Assembly: GCF_040954835.1 (NCBI RefSeq) | Contig: NC_090706.1 | Coordinates: forward strand, 23,011,148 to 23,075,147 | Direction: 5' to 3' | DNA: 64,000 bases | From: Lepisosteus oculatus | Lineage: Eukaryota; Chordata; Actinopteri; Semionotiformes; Lepisosteidae | Part shown: in pieces, positions 26,701 through 57,979 of the stretch | How positions within the stretch are numbered: the stretch's first letter is position 1 | How the letters are laid out: the number at the start of each line of letters is the position of its first letter | The notes under the pieces: generated by a model | What the model was told of the DNA's origin: nothing | Databases searched by the model: none | The model's input: only the letters and a program-made list of their open reading frames with translations | Position numbers and translations under genes: made by a program

Positions 26701-29700
26701 CCAGGTGAGGTTTGAGTGCCACTCCAGGGAAGAAGAAACAACAAATGAAACACAAGCTACTTCCTCTCCATCTCCTTGTCATTGTACAAGAACCACTCAG
26801 GGTGGCTCTTTTTCAACCCCTGTGAACCCACACAACAGCTTGGAAGAGGACAGCCGCAAAACACAGAGCTGTGCAGGGGAGAAACACAGAAGCAGCCTGG
26901 TGGAGGGAGAAAAGAATAAAACCTACGAGAGCATGCTTTCTGTGTACGACAACATAGAGAGCGGAGCCCTACTGCCCAAACCACAGGAAATGACTAGCAT
27001 AGACAGCACTTCTTGGTCCTCCTGTGAGATTGTACTGGTGCACACACCAGAAAGGAACAGGGTGTCTTACTACAGGGCTGATCCAGAAGAGCTCCCAGCA
27101 TCCTCCTCCTTCAGGGGTAGCTCTGCTCTAAGTGGGAACCCTAGGAGCAGTAGCAGCAGTGAGGTGTTCTTCGCACCTCAGGAAGCCTGCAGTCCATCCA
27201 GCCCAATGACCATGCACAACCTCCTCTCAGGACTAAAGCAGCAAATGGCCAAGCAGAAGGAGGAATACGAAGCCCAGATCCGAAGGTAAGCAGATTCTAT
27301 CCCACAACACCATTCCAGATGCATAGCCAGCTTTCTGTGTCATTCCCATCTGACATGACCATGTCTACCACTTTAATTTTCTGAGTTTCTTCTTTTGGGG
27401 TGATAGGTAGGGGAAACCAGATTTATAAAGCTCCTAAAAAACCCATTTGCAGCTCCTTCCCTCCTGAGTGTGAACACGATCATGTATTAAAGCTGTGTTT
27501 TACAGATTCTAGGACAGAGCTGCTCAGCTGTGCAGTCTATTAATATGGAGTTTTGCAATGGAAAGGAAGTAAAAGATTCATATGATGCAGTCAAATAAAT
27601 CTGAATAAATAACCTGTCAATGTTATTTATTTTTAATTTTAATTTTGACGGCGAGACGGGGGTTAGCCCGGGCTCAGCTGTTCAGGAAATGCCGTATAGA
27701 AACCTATGCCCTCAGGTAGTGGACGTGGGGCGACCTGGTGCTAGGAGGGTCTCAGGACATCCGAACGTCAATGCTGAGCCAAGGCACATGAAAGACCCAG
27801 AAATATATAGCCCCAGAGAGAGAGAAACACTGGAAGGACAGCAAAGCACCGGAAACAAGAGACAGGACAGAGAAGGAGTGCCCTCTGGCTGCAGAGAGTG
27901 TGACACAAGGAGGACGATTTCCATAGTAATTAACATACAACTCAAATACAGCACAGTTTTTACTAGCTAATTTATTCATCTTTACTTGCTAGCATTAGAA
28001 CTGTGGAAGATGGTCTGCAAGTCAGCAGAGGTACTGTCCTGTATGTTTTGATATATCAATGTTTATGTCCCAAGTATCCACGAAATCCAAGTTTATATGA
28101 CATATTGCAGTGAGAATCATGGCAAGCAGACCATATGGGTGGATTAAGACCCCAACAGGAAGTCTCTGCAGCATGGAGGCAAACACCTCATTTATCATGC
28201 ACATCTCTGCTTCCACAGACTCTTGTCTGTGGACAACAGAATATTCCTTATTCTGACATCAGGACCTATTTAAAACACAGTGTTCTGAATTTAATATATG
28301 GATTTTAGGCATGGTGTCAATAAACCCAAAGCAAGGAAGATAACCAGCTATGTTGGCTACAGAGAATTGGAGCACCAGTCTTTTAGGGTGTTACATTGCT
28401 CATACCTGAGACCAGGTCTAAGGTTATGTTAGGGTTGGGTTGAGGAATTCCACTGGTGTTAACTAGCACACCATTGTATTGTATTGAGAATGCTCATAAA
28501 AACATAGAGCCCTTGTAAGGTATTCAGTCTGGAGAGAGAAGAACTTAGGTTGCAAGAAGCTTCATGTCCAGGGATGAGGTAAATAAGGTGAGGATAGAGA
28601 ACCCCTGGGATAGAGAGACTCCCCTCTGCATGATCCTGGTCTGCAAAGAAAAAACTTTGACCCCATTTTTGCTTTAAGCCCCAATAAGGTTGATAAATAG
28701 AAAATGTAAAGCTAATTAGTTTGTCACTGACAAATTAAAAATTAAAATCCAGTTTTGATTTGTAATTATCTGCATACTTAGCACTATTGTTTGCCCATCA
28801 AAAATGTATTACATATATACTGTAATAAGATACGTTTATGTAAAGTTCCAAAATCTAAATGGAAATTATGTCATGGAGCTCTGATTACATGTACTTTTCT
28901 CTGGAGTGAATCTTTTTTGATAGCAAAACTGATATGGATTTCATAAGGGAAAAAATGCTGCCCACTAGATGTTAAAAGTGAATTAACTTTTCATTATCAA
29001 GATATTTTTATGTTTAAACATACAGTCAAAAATAATATGGAGCAATGAAAGCTTCAGAAATAGTTTGTAAACTAATTTTTAAATGAGTTTGTAAATTGGT
29101 CGGATCATGTCATGTTATCATTTCATAATCTAATTACAGATAATTTCTCAATTCACAAATTCATTTCACATTCATGAAATTCTTTGGAGTCAGAGCTGTG
29201 TCCTTTGGAAATTAATTGATGCAGGATATATTGATACTATATAAATATCTATATTAAACAATAATCAGAATTGTTTAAATACATCTACAAATATTTTATG
29301 GGTTTTCATTTTTGATTACTATGACAGATAAGAAATTCTGGAAACCTTTAATAAATTACCAAATCTCTGTGAAACATGAAAATAGGAAATATCTGCAGAA
29401 AATAGACACTGTATAAAATGCTCTAAAAAACAGTTAGACCAGGGATTTGTAATAAATGTTTGTGACATCACATTCTTGTCCAGAGAGAATTGCATTACAG
29501 TTTTAGCATCCATGATGGTCTAGAATCAGCAGATTTGACAGGTCTTCAAAGCATTCCTTTACATCAAATATGTTCACAACAGCACGTGAAAAAGAAACAT
29601 CCGTGCCATATTGCGGTGGCTTCCAAGTTTTGGCAGCAGACACAACTCTTTTCTTGCCCTTGATTTGGCCAGTCTGGAGCAGCGGAATGAAGAGCTGGAG

Positions 29701-29910
29701 AAGGAGGTGAGGGACCTGCATAGCAACCTGGAGCAGCAAAGGAGGTGGTACAGCGTAGTGGAGATCAAGATGAGGAACGTGGAGCGCGCCAGAGCCGACG
29801 CCGAGCGGCGCAACAGCATGCTGCAGCGCGAGATGGAGGTGTTTTTCGACACCTTCGGAGAGCTCACCAAGGAGGCCAAGAAAACAGAGAGGATTGTGCA
29901 GAGCTTTTGA
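17588..29910 (+). CDS. Rho GTPase-activating protein, ARHGAP22/24-like (FilGAP family), 5' end outside window
   Basis: Spliced gene with coding exons 17588-17704, 23547-23754, 24438-24570, 25150-25223, 25699-25820, 26265-27285 and 29673-29910, plus alternative first exon 22540-22633. All have GT-AG borders and matching phases. The product should stimulate GTP hydrolysis by Rho-family GTPases (Rac/Cdc42 in known FilGAP relatives) and so act on the actin cytoskeleton. Domain order: end of a PH domain with its closing tryptophan helix ([12 protein letters not shown]), RhoGAP domain with arginine finger in GLFRQPG and the motifs [11 protein letters not shown] and NLATVFGPN, a Ser-rich linker with an [12 protein letters not shown] patch, and a coiled coil ending DTFGELT. 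The linker patch and coiled coil resemble ARHGAP24 more than ARHGAP25. The first PH exons were not found and probably lie upstream. Exact orthology is unsettled, because the mapk9 neighbour does not fit either ARHGAP22 (beside MAPK8) or ARHGAP24 (beside MAPK10). Confidence 0.9.
17893..18381 (+). mobile_element. 5S-rRNA-derived SINE with (ATT)n tail
   Basis: The head matches the 5S rRNA internal promoter: AGCTAAGCAGG (box A) and GATGGGAGACC (internal/C box region). The body is followed by AAAGCGCTTTGAGTG and GCGCTATATAAGTGTAAGCA, then ATT repeats. This copy has an extra stretch of about 35 bp at 18021-18056, not in the copy at 56150, containing CCAGCAGGGGGCGC. Lies in the intron after the PH exon. 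Confidence 0.88.
18024..18037 (+). promoter_or_regulatory. CTCF core motif inside a SINE
   Basis: CCAGCAGGGGGCGC fits the CTCF core CCASYAGRKGGCRS at all 14 positions. It lies in the extra 35 bp of this SINE copy. Binding is inferred from sequence only. Confidence 0.5.
20840..21053 (+). promoter_or_regulatory. Possible alternative promoter and untranslated first exon for PH-less RhoGAP isoform
   Basis: GC-richer patch in an AT-rich intron, 1.5-1.7 kb upstream of the alternative ATG at 22540. It contains a G-rich run with four G tracts (20880-20900), a GATA-type AGATAAG, and a donor-like site GAA|GTAAGA at 21053. No TATA box was seen. Function is inferred only from position and composition. 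Confidence 0.25.
20880..20900 (+). promoter_or_regulatory. G-quadruplex-capable G tract
   Basis: Four G runs of 3, 3, 4 and 6 with loops T, T and TTT, fitting the G3+N1-7 pattern with very short loops, which is the most stable class. Located 1.6 kb upstream of the alternative RhoGAP ATG. Confidence 0.6.
22540..22633 (+). CDS. Alternative first coding exon of RhoGAP gene (PH-less isoform)
   Basis: ATG at 22540 opens 31 codons plus one base and ends at donor C|GTAAGT, phase 1, exactly the phase needed by the exon at 23547 (C+GT gives Arg, then [10 protein letters not shown]). The peptide begins MPENKQ and ends [12 protein letters not shown]. From memory, human ARHGAP24 has an isoform starting MPEDRN and ending YRRIKRCFSFRK directly before its GIFGQKLEDTV. 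The matching ends, position and phase make this a real alternative start rather than chance. The resulting protein would be about 629 residues without a PH domain. The 5' UTR may be continuous or spliced; a weak AG acceptor precedes the ATG by two bases. Confidence 0.8.
23547..23754 (+). CDS. RhoGAP gene exon: start of RhoGAP domain, arginine finger
   Basis: 208 bp between GGGCAG and GTACCG. It encodes [10 protein letters not shown] through to AGEKPSFD. It includes the catalytic arginine finger in VGLFRQPGQ (Arg76 of the short isoform). The exon ends with two bases (AG) of a split Ser codon. Confidence 0.93.
24435..24440 (+). promoter_or_regulatory. NAGNAG tandem splice acceptor
   Basis: CAGCAG directly at the exon border. 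Using the first AG gives Ser-Ser-Thr-Asp; using the second removes one Ser. Both keep frame, so a one-residue variant is possible in the RhoGAP domain. Confidence 0.6.
24438..24570 (+). CDS. RhoGAP gene exon: central RhoGAP domain
   Basis: 133 bp, encoding [20 protein letters not shown] and on to [14 protein letters not shown]. This is the GTPase-contact core with the invariant Lys/Arg of the family. The acceptor is a CAGCAG tandem; I chose the first AG because it restores the length seen in human ARHGAP22/24 (Ser-x-Thr-Asp). The donor is CAG|GTACAG. Confidence 0.93.
25150..25223 (+). CDS. RhoGAP gene exon: RhoGAP domain
   Basis: 74 bp between CTGTAG and GTGAGT, encoding [20 protein letters not shown] and HYIC plus two bases. 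The codon split across the following intron reads GGG (Gly), where ARHGAP22/24/25 have Lys or Arg before FL(D/H)E. Confidence 0.9.
25699..25820 (+). CDS. RhoGAP gene exon: RhoGAP domain, NLATVFGPN motif
   Basis: 122 bp between TATTTTAG and GTAAGT. It encodes [36 protein letters not shown] and TIIG. The conserved Asn of the NLATVFGPN motif, which contacts the GTPase/arginine finger region in this fold, is present. Confidence 0.93.
26265..27285 (+). CDS. RhoGAP gene exon: end of RhoGAP domain, Ser-rich linker, start of coiled coil
   Basis: A 1021-bp exon between CCACAG and GTAAGC. It opens with [19 protein letters not shown], the last helix of the RhoGAP domain, followed by about 300 low-complexity residues rich in Ser, Glu and Pro. 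The linker keeps two short motifs seen in ARHGAP24/25: (S)VYDN and [12 protein letters not shown]. It ends with [20 protein letters not shown], the start of the coiled coil. A single large linker exon is the family's usual arrangement. Confidence 0.93.
27286..29672. other. Last RhoGAP intron
   Basis: 2.4 kb with donor CGAAG|GTAAGC and acceptor TTTGGCCAG. Contains the GC-rich repeat copy at 27648-27912; otherwise AT-rich with no recognised content. Confidence 0.8.
27648..27912. repeat. Unclassified GC-rich repeat, copy 2
   Basis: Same orientation and length as the copy at 16575-16846; roughly 85-90 percent identical by eye. It lies in the RhoGAP intron after the large linker exon and stands out from the AT-rich background. 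Confidence 0.8.
29673..29910 (+). CDS. RhoGAP gene terminal coding exon: coiled coil and stop
   Basis: 238 bp after acceptor GGCCAG, with stop TGA at 29908-29910. It encodes a heptad-rich coiled coil starting [12 protein letters not shown], then [20 protein letters not shown], and ending [16 protein letters not shown] plus five residues. The human ARHGAP24 end (EIKMRNAERAKEDAEKRN and STFGELT) is very similar. Notably richer in GC and CpG than its surroundings, as the other exons are. Confidence 0.92.
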
Positions 29911-32900
29911 TGCAGTGCAAGCAGGCAAGATACAACCTACTGGTATCCTTTGACGTGAAAGGCAATTGGATCTTAACAAGAGACAAGAGGGTATTGTGTT
30001 AGAGCACCTTAACGATCACAAAGAACATTCGTACCTTACAACCTACTGTGGGAAAGTTTTTCTTTTTTTCAGCTTTCTTTATTTGGTTGTCCAAGGTGGG
30101 GTTTGCAGGTCTTTAGAATATAACCTCAAATTAGGCACTTTTATTTCCAGCCTTCTTGTTTTTCTTCCCACATGAATTTCAAATGACTTTAACGGTCAAC
30201 AAGGTACCAACTGTTTTTAAATGAATAATGTAACTTTTCAATCTCCAGAATGTTGGAAATACTCTTTTTCTATTGTAATGTACAAGGAAAACCGCTGCAG
30301 ATTTTCATTTTTTTTTTCAAATTTGGTACATGAGAGCTGTGAAGAATTTTCGTTTAAACTGTTACACAATGTCAAATCTGGACATTTTGGCAATAATCTG
30401 CAGTGCACGGACAATACCTTCTTCTTTCAATGCAATATCATAAGCCTAGAAATATAAACTGATAGGCAAAATAGTGTTGACAATAATGGAGCATCTAAAT
30501 GTCTGGAGGACCTAACAAGGGTCTCTGGCCTTCCCAGCTCAATTCTTGTAACAGCCTCTAATCACAAACAACCACAAAAAACATCCTTTATGAATTTTCG
30601 CCACACAAATGTGTTAACATATACTGACAATTGCAGACATTTTTTAGTGCATTTTTTGTTTTTATGCTTTTCTGATTTAGTAAGAAACAGGTTGTTTAGT
30701 AATTTAGAAATTGGCTGTTAATTGTAGGAATTTTTATTAATGCAGACTATAACCACTCACATTCATAAATTAAATAGGTAAATCCAGGAAATTTGAAACT
30801 CACAGGAACAAGTTTTTATGAAAGAACAGAATCTCTCTCAGCACTGTCCATTTTATTACTGTAATAGATCCTACTGAATGTTATTCTGTAGGTTTGTGTC
30901 ATATTACCTATCCTCCTATAAATGTGCTGAGGGATTCTGTCACTTGTTATGCTAATTAATTGATACAGAAAATAAACACTCAGGAGTAGACTTCTCAGAA
31001 TTAATTGGGAAGAAGTGTACAGGAGCAGCAAATTACTGCCCCATATTAACTGAGAGACAATCAGGAAAATGTACACCCTTCTTTCATGTACCATGCATGA
31101 TGGGGTTATGGTCGGCTAACTGGGCACCTGGGGGGACACAACAAAATTACCTACATGGCTTTAGTGGGAACATCAGATTTCACAGAGAGGTTGACCCCAA
31201 CACAGAACAGAACCTAGGACTCAAGAGCTGTGAAAAGAGGACTGCTAACCACTCAACCATCCTCTATTACAGGTGTAAGGCACTGAACTCCTAATACCCT
31301 ATTCAGTTCTAATTCACTTTTAGGTTTTTTTAAGGTGACACTTCTTGGAATAAACCTGAGTGTGGCATGTCTTATTAATATAAAGGTATATTAAATAAAA
31401 CATGAGTAACAAAAACTGGAATGCCCTTGTAGGTGAACTTAACTCGAGAAGTTTCAAAACATTCTGCTATTGTAAGTTCACTCTTTATTTATGCTTTTAC
31501 ACATTGCAGGCAGAAGATGTACAAATACTGCAAGCATGGCCCACTAAGACCTGCCAAGAATCTTGTTTTCATGCAAAGCCGGGTTTTCATTACAGCAGCT
31601 CAGTAACATCAAATCTGTTCATGCAGCCACCTTTAGTGTGGACCCTAACAGTTGTAAGATATAATATGAAAGAACATAAAGTACAAATATTACATACCTA
31701 CCAGATATCCAAAGGAATTATCCAATAACGTCTATTTTACTTGTTCAATACTTTAAGCAGAAAATAACTTCAGTACAGAAAACAATTTAGCTTTTTGTGT
31801 CACCAGAAAACTTAAATCTTGAGAGGTGTAATATTAATGAGGCAAAGTGATTTGTTTGTTACAAATCTATCTTTCACTGCATAACATGCCTGATGAAGCC
31901 AGAAACAATACAGTAAAAGAGTAAGGTTGCTGTGTGAAGAATGGCACTGCTCCCCCATAAATTCTTGAGAGGTTTTGAAGAGATCTGCACCCACGGCTTC
32001 CTTACCCTGAGGAACTGGTGAACTACACTTGCTTTGAAATGCTGGGACAATCTCTTGAAAGGGAAGTTGAGTTTCTGCGCCACTAGTCTGCTTAACTTGG
32101 GACCAGCCAAGCAGCTAGTAACTGACATGAGAATCAGCAGAATAAACTTTTATCTGATCTATTGACCCTTACTGGATTTCATTTCCATCATACACTTACC
32201 ACTTTTGTTGTTTTTTTTTTCAGTTACAAGTGAATGCAAGGGACAATGCAGCTTACCAATTCCGGAAGCTGTGCTAAGAATGTTATCCAAAAGCACTGCA
32301 AGCACACCTGAACCCAGGATCTAAGTGCTTCAGCCCTGTGCCTACCTCAAGTGGCACACTTTAAATGCATTGTGTTTTGGCTGGAAAGAGAAATGCTATT
32401 CACTCAAGATGCAAATAAGCACTTTGAAACTAAAGAGCTAATAACCCTTACCAAATAGCCTAAATATTTCAATAGGCAATTCTGAATTATCTATAAAAAC
32501 CTGGGACAAAATAGGGACACTACTTTAGAAATATGTTAGTCATCTAAAGCATATTTTAGTGCAGGATTTAACAACAGTATGTACTGAATATTTCAAATAC
32601 AATAACCAGGATAACATCTGAATACATTCCTTACTATGTCACTCTTTATTTTTTTTTTCTTATAACATTTTGATGTAAAATGCAATCTTGTTGAAGGGAA
32701 TTGCATAATCAGTCTGGGAAAGCCGGCCTACTGGAAGCAACATTACAGAAAGAGAAACACACCAGACCATAAAATCCCTGAGCTTCCACCAGGGGGAGCA
32801 TTGAGACAAACAATTGCAAAGTACAAGCAGTTTCCAAGCACAAATGGCACATGACTTCAATTATATACAGTTTGTAGCCGTTTTCAGGTATTTGTCACCT

Positions 32901-35900
32901 TACAAAGAACTGCCTTAATTGAATTTACAAATGGCAGAGAGTAAACACTCAGACTGTAACATCAGGTGACAAATTCAAAACCTTACATAGGTCAGAGAAA
33001 ATGATCTGTTGGTGTAATGAATGTTTGACGGAAACAATACAAAACACACATGTGCAAAAGCCTCATTACAAAATCATAGTTCTTGAGAAACAAAAAAAAC
33101 ATTCATCGAATGAAACAAGGTGAAAGCCTTGCTTAATTCTCATAAGTATCAATAAATGTTATTTGATGTTTTCAATGGAGCGAAACCAATCAGGAAACAT
33201 GCAGATAGAGTTGCTTTCTCACTGAGATTAAAGGCTAAGTGGTTTACAATTCATCTGTACTCCAACCATGGGGCAAAAATACTTTCAGCAGTGAAGCTTT
33301 GTCCCGATCATGCAAACTAGCTGATGTTATAGGATACTCCAGCTGATTTAGATCTCTTTAAAATGTCTGCAAGTCTATTCTATTTGTTTTGATTTATTAA
33401 CTTCGGTATATTGGTAAAGGTTGTAACTTTTAAACCATTCCATGATGGCCATGGTTATGTTAATATTTTCAGTGAATCTTTAGAATCAAACATTCCAAAA
33501 TGTGACAAAACCAGGTGTATTTATGACTTGACATGTTGTACAGTATTTCTTTACTTTGAAAATTTTAATTTATATAGCCAATTAAGGGGAGGAGGAGAAT
33601 TTTTGCAAGGTTTTACAGAATTCTGTATCCTTATCATGTGTAAACCGTAACTAAAGCAAGACTCTCCTGAGAGATTTTAAAACGGATGTCTTCAGTGCTT
33701 ATCAGTGATAAGATGTGGTTCATCTCTTTGGAAGGCAGCTGGTTGTTCAAATTACACATGGCACGTACAATATATAGCAGTTAAATGCTGGTAGGAAAAA
33801 AAGGTCAAAAACTAATTGAGCAATGAGTAGAATTCCTATGAGGTATACATGGTAGGATTAGTTTTTGCCTTCTCCTAAAACAAGGATATGTAGTACAAAT
33901 AAAAAAAGAAATTGTATGTTTGGAAATTAATCTGAATAGACCAAAATTAATAGGATACAAAAATTATATGCTATTTTTTTCCAAGTGCTATTTTCTCATG
34001 TGCATGTTAATCAGGTGTGTGTGCTCATTTATTCATGTTTTTCTGAATATAAAATTAAATCTTGATTGAAAAAAATCCAAAACGTTTTTCTAGAAAAATG
34101 AAAGTATGGCTTCCCAATTCTCATATTAGATTTGTCTTTTTCTCCCGTGTTATTTCAGGAAGGTTCGATATACAGTATATAAACATCACTTTTAAGTGAA
34201 TGGCCAGGCAGTATAAGATGCAATGATTCGGTTCCAGAATGGTGCAGGTTCTTGCAGTTACTTGACATACTGTACTGCATCTTCTCCATTTCATCTGTGG
34301 ATGGTGGTGGCTTTGTGAGTCTCAGCACATCTTCATGTGACATCAGTGGGCTAGCAGAACCACTGTAGTGTGATCAAGTAAAATAAGGCCTGACAACTAC
34401 TTCCAGGATTATTGTTCATCTAAATTCCCACTATCAAAATGGTGTAGCACAGGATCTTTGCGCCACCATGATCGTTTGCTCAGATTGCACATTCTGCAGC
34501 ATTACAGCCCATGGTGAAGCATCAAATAAGTTTCTAAAAAGTCTTGTGTGATTGGAGTGTAAATGAAGATTTAGCAGTAGATTTGATTACTTTCTTAATA
34601 GTGTTTTCAAGACCAAATAGGAGAAATGTAAAACACCTATGTTTTTGTCAGTAAAATCAAAATCATATCAAGACTAAAAATAAAACCAAAGAAAAATTTC
34701 ATGATAATCTTGTTTTGAGAAAAAATTTAAGATGTAACCAGAGAAATGTAAAAATGATCAAAATATATTACACATGGCAAACATTTGGCTAATTGTACAT
34801 GGTTTTATCTCCACTTTATCTCCATTTCAGAAGGAAAGACGTATGTGTTGCACATAGAGATCTCGTATGACTTGTACAGCAAATTAAGGCAAGACTGATA
34901 AAGGTCAAATGGCATTCTAATGAAATGTTTAAAAACATCAATTTAAACTGTCCCCTGTAAACAGTATTTACATTCAATGGTACAAGCTAATGTTCTAAAC
35001 CAGTTGTGAGTATTTGAGAAAGATTAACACATTTTCTTAGTTAACACATTTAACTTACACATTTCTTTTTTACAGCTGAAGGTAAATGTTTTGGTTTTAT
35101 TTCACTGTAAACAATTCAGTAGCAAATGTTTTCTTGGTGACAGCAATAAAATATTAGCTCCCCTATCAATTCTGAAAGACCATATTGAGAAAGAGGAAAA
35201 GACAATGAGAAGAAGATTGCACATTAGTCCTTTACCTCTGCAGACAATACAGATAAGGACAAATATTAAATTTAAAGATAAGGCAGAAAAATTAAAAGGC
35301 TATAAAAGTAGAAAGGCATGGATCTTCATCAGTCTTCATCTGACAGCTAGGCAAAGGCTTCACAGAAAACATACAGACAAGATTTCCCAAACCACACTCA
35401 AGAAAATCCAGGACAAAGCACCTAAGTCAAATCAAAGCATGATACCACTACATCCGTAACTTGATTTTATGACACCAAATTTTGTGTCATGCAAATGAAA
35501 ACACATCTGTAAACCAATCAAAAAGAAAATGTAAATTGTTAATGCAACTAAAAAAGCAAATGTTATTTTATATATTGACTCTTAATGTCTTCTGATGATT
35601 ATCCTTGTACTCTCTGAGATTAAAACCATTTTGCAAATGAATCTCATAAGAATTGCAGATTTTATTGAGCCCATAAATAGTCGCTGAAGTCAACATTCAT
35701 AGAACGTGGCAGGGAAACCATGACTGTAGTGAAAATTCAAGACCCCTAAGCTATGGCAATAGCCTAGCGGTTACAGTTACCCATGTCCCACAACTGAATT
35801 CAGTTTATTTCTGATATATAACAAGCTACAATGAGCAGACTTTAGAGGCATAATACAAATAGTTACACTCTCTAAGAAGTGAGAAAGTATTTGATCAACC

Positions 35901-38900
35901 AGATCACACACTGCATTTCACAATTTCAGGGTCGAAGAGTGAGAGAACTAATCCTTGATAACAACTACAATGAAAACAGAATAGCAATAAAGTATTACAG
36001 TGGTATGCTTAAAGGAGTCTTTTGTAAGCACATTTACATTCATTGTGAAAGCCAGGCAGGGGCTTTTTTAATCACAGGAGTGTGTTCTCAATATATTTCA
36101 TCTTCTTGGCAGCCACAGTTTGATAGGTTTCAGCAAAAAAATCAAAATGCTTTGAAACGGATAAATGCCACCTTTTTGCACCTTAAAGATTGTAGTCTGG
36201 CTGCAATATTGTTAGCTCCCTTCAAAGGTCAATATGTTTTCCCAAAATTGTTTTTGAATCAATTTCCATTTCCAATCAAGAGTGGTTACTTTTGTTTTAC
36301 TGCAATCTGCCAGGTTACAGCAAACAATTCTGTAGCCCAAATAAATACTTTGGTATTGTTGATGAAGTTTAGTCACTTACCATTTTTTCCCCAAACACCC
36401 CCACACGAAAAATGTAATTCTTAGTATAAGAGACTGTGTGAACAATTCATCTGTAAGGCCTGCAATGGTCAGTTTCAAACTGCAGCTGCTTTTCAGTTTC
36501 ACCCAAGCATGTAGCTCTGTTGACCTCACTGTAGGAGGCAGATAAATTTAAACTTTACAGTTGGGAAGAAACCCCGAACTTAAACAACCTATTTCAGATC
36601 AACTGATATTACTGTGTATCTTGCCTCTCCATTAATGTACAAACCTTCTTTTCCTTTACAAATACATAAACTATACATTATACTGTATGAAGACAGAAAG
36701 ACTTTCAGACAAGTCTATTCAGGAATCATATTTTAATTTCATAACAATGCAATTTAGGTAAGATTGTTTCTGAGGTGACTGAACAATGGCAGTACCTTAC
36801 CTAAGGTAACAAACTCAAGTGGGAAGACATTATTCCCATCTGCTGTGCTGTATTTACAGGAGTGTGGGTTGGAATTTCAGAAAACTTTTCAAGACTGCAG
36901 AAGTGAAAATGCAGTCCATCCAAAAAATGCTGCCATCAGTTAAACAGACCATTGTTTAACTGTCGTCAGTAAAGATTTGTTCTCAAATAATTGTTTTTTT
37001 CTCATGAGTTAAGGAAATAAATTTAGCTGGGTGAATATCTCAAGGAAATGTCTGCTCCTGTCAAAACAATCTATATCCTTTAAGTACTGGATAACAGGAC
37101 AACTTTACTGGATTGTAAGATACAACAGATGGCACATAAGGAGCAATGAAGAGGCCCTTAAAACACACAATAATCTTTATGATTAGAGACAGAGATCCAC
37201 TCTAAAATACAATGTCATTCTATTAAAATTAAGTGAATGACTCAAACATACTGTATGCCTTTTGTATAATGTAAAATGCTACAAAAAGCACAAACAAAAA
37301 AATTACGCGGCCACAATCAAAAAGCACTGGGGCAGAGGTCTAAAACATATATTTCCTCTTTTTCTTTTGCAGTTGATTACTCAAGTCATGCACTTCAATA
37401 AAGTTACACTTGCCCAAAACACTAACAGCCTGATTAAAAGTATTTTGGTCATTAAATAAATAGACCAACTACTGTATGTAACAGAGAGCTCAGGTGGAAG
37501 AAAAGTCAGGTCCTCAAGGAACTGAATTTGAGAACTCTGCTCTAATGCATACCGTTTAAGGTCTCTTTAACAATGCAGAAGTTTACAGAACATTTGATCT
37601 CATTAAAACTCCCCCAATTTATCACATTTTGCTAATGAGTGCATCAAATTCACCTTTTCAAATGAATAAACTAGGTTTGTTTTGAGATTGGAATTAGATC
37701 TTCAGCACTGGGTTTTGGAATTAGGGATTTAAATACATCTGGGGTTTCTTTTGCAGATTAAAGTGCAGAAATATTACACAATTCACTGTCATTTCCTTAT
37801 ATTTCCCACACAATAATTAACCATGGAATGATCAACCTTGTGAACACACAAGATTATGTGCAAAGGCGCTAGTCATCTGACAATAGCAGACTAAAGCTTT
37901 CAGTTCAAACTGCACGATTGTGCAAATTGATTTCACCTGTCAGCCTTTTTTTATGCCAATAACCAAAACATCATGGTGATCTGGTTTGTTACACAAATAA
38001 GTTCAAATAAATGGATATGTGTTCCTTTGTGTACAGTATATGCCTCTTTAGACTCTTGGAGCAGCTAAAACACTTTTTTCCCCACAAGATATATGCAAAA
38101 AAACAACAACCCAGCTTCACTGTATTTCTGTGTTGGTTAGGAGGATGCGTTGCCTTTCGGACTCTTATCCACTGTAATATTGATGCTATGTAATAGAAAA
38201 GGCAGGCATTTTCAATACAATTAAGTAAAGCACAGGCATATTTTTTTACAACATGCAGAGACATTTTAATATTTTAATAAAGGTCTAGAACAGCAGATAT
38301 TGCTCAATTGGAGGGTAGGCAAAATACTTCTCGTTAAGGCCCGAGTGTGAAAATCTAAATAAATTTATCTCCCTTCTTTCACATGCCCAGAATGGGCCCT
38401 GGATTTTTTGTAGATATTTTAAATAAAACTGAACTGTGCTTATCTATCTTGAATTTTATGTTCCGAAGTCAGGAACACCTGTCTGAAACCAAATGAGCAA
38501 CAATGTAGGAAAGCTCCATGATGATGGAAATAATATATTCTTTTACATTTAAAAAGATTACCTTTAAAAAGTAAAAAGTGCAAAAAAGTGATGCTTCCCC
38601 ATAGATTACACTTTAGCAGACATTCTTTAAAAGGCCTAAAAACATTTACAGATTTAGTATGGAAAGTCTTCCAATTCTAATACAATTAAAAATGAATTCA
38701 TAGTGTTTTTGGCAGAAAGGTTTGTTGATTTCCAACAAATAAGACAATTTATGATGGTAAAGATATGAATGTGGTTTTTGCTCATATGTGCCATGATAAA
38801 AATCCATCATTTTGCTTTAAAAAAGTGACAAAATATGAACATCTTTCATCCCTCAAAGGCAGATAAGACACCAAGGCATGAACAAACTTAAAAGTTAAAA

Positions 38901-39128
38901 AGAAGAGCTATTTTTGCATTGTGCGGGCATACAGTACTTCACTGAGTCCCCCAACTGATCGACACGGCTGTTCTATCACATGACTTCTCATATAAGCCGA
39001 AAAAAGATACGTACACAATATGGTTCAGCTCACTTTTCCAAAAAGCGAGCTACAAATCGCGGCCCGAGTAGCACAAGCTGCTTGCAGTGGATCCGGAGAG
39101 ACGGTTTAGTCCGTGAGGGAGGGAGCGC
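29911..39128. other. Convergent intergenic region with both 3' UTRs
   Basis: 9.2 kb between the RhoGAP stop (29910) and the mapk9 stop (39129). Possible poly(A) signals include AATAAA on + at 30971 and 31349, and on - at 35661-35666 and 32645-32650; none is decisive. Long open frames at 35091-35459 and 35879-36424 look non-coding. A degraded family A-like tail is at about 31180-31260. The 3' UTR ends cannot be placed from sequence. Confidence 0.65.
32786..32799 (+). promoter_or_regulatory. CTCF-like motif between the convergent genes
   Basis: CCACCAGGGGGAGC fits the CTCF core except for A at the usually invariant C (13 of 14). It lies in the intergenic stretch between the two 3' ends. Confidence 0.3.

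Positions 39129-57979
<18,851 letters not shown>

Noticed and set aside
35091..35459. 122-codon Lys-rich open frame on +
   Set aside because: No family recognised, no splice or promoter context; fits chance in AT-rich DNA.
35879..36424. Longest intergenic open frame on + (about 181 codons)
   Set aside because: It starts at a non-ATG codon, lies in the convergent 3' region, has no recognisable domain, and its composition (Phe, Asn, Gln, Lys rich) is that of AT-rich non-coding DNA.
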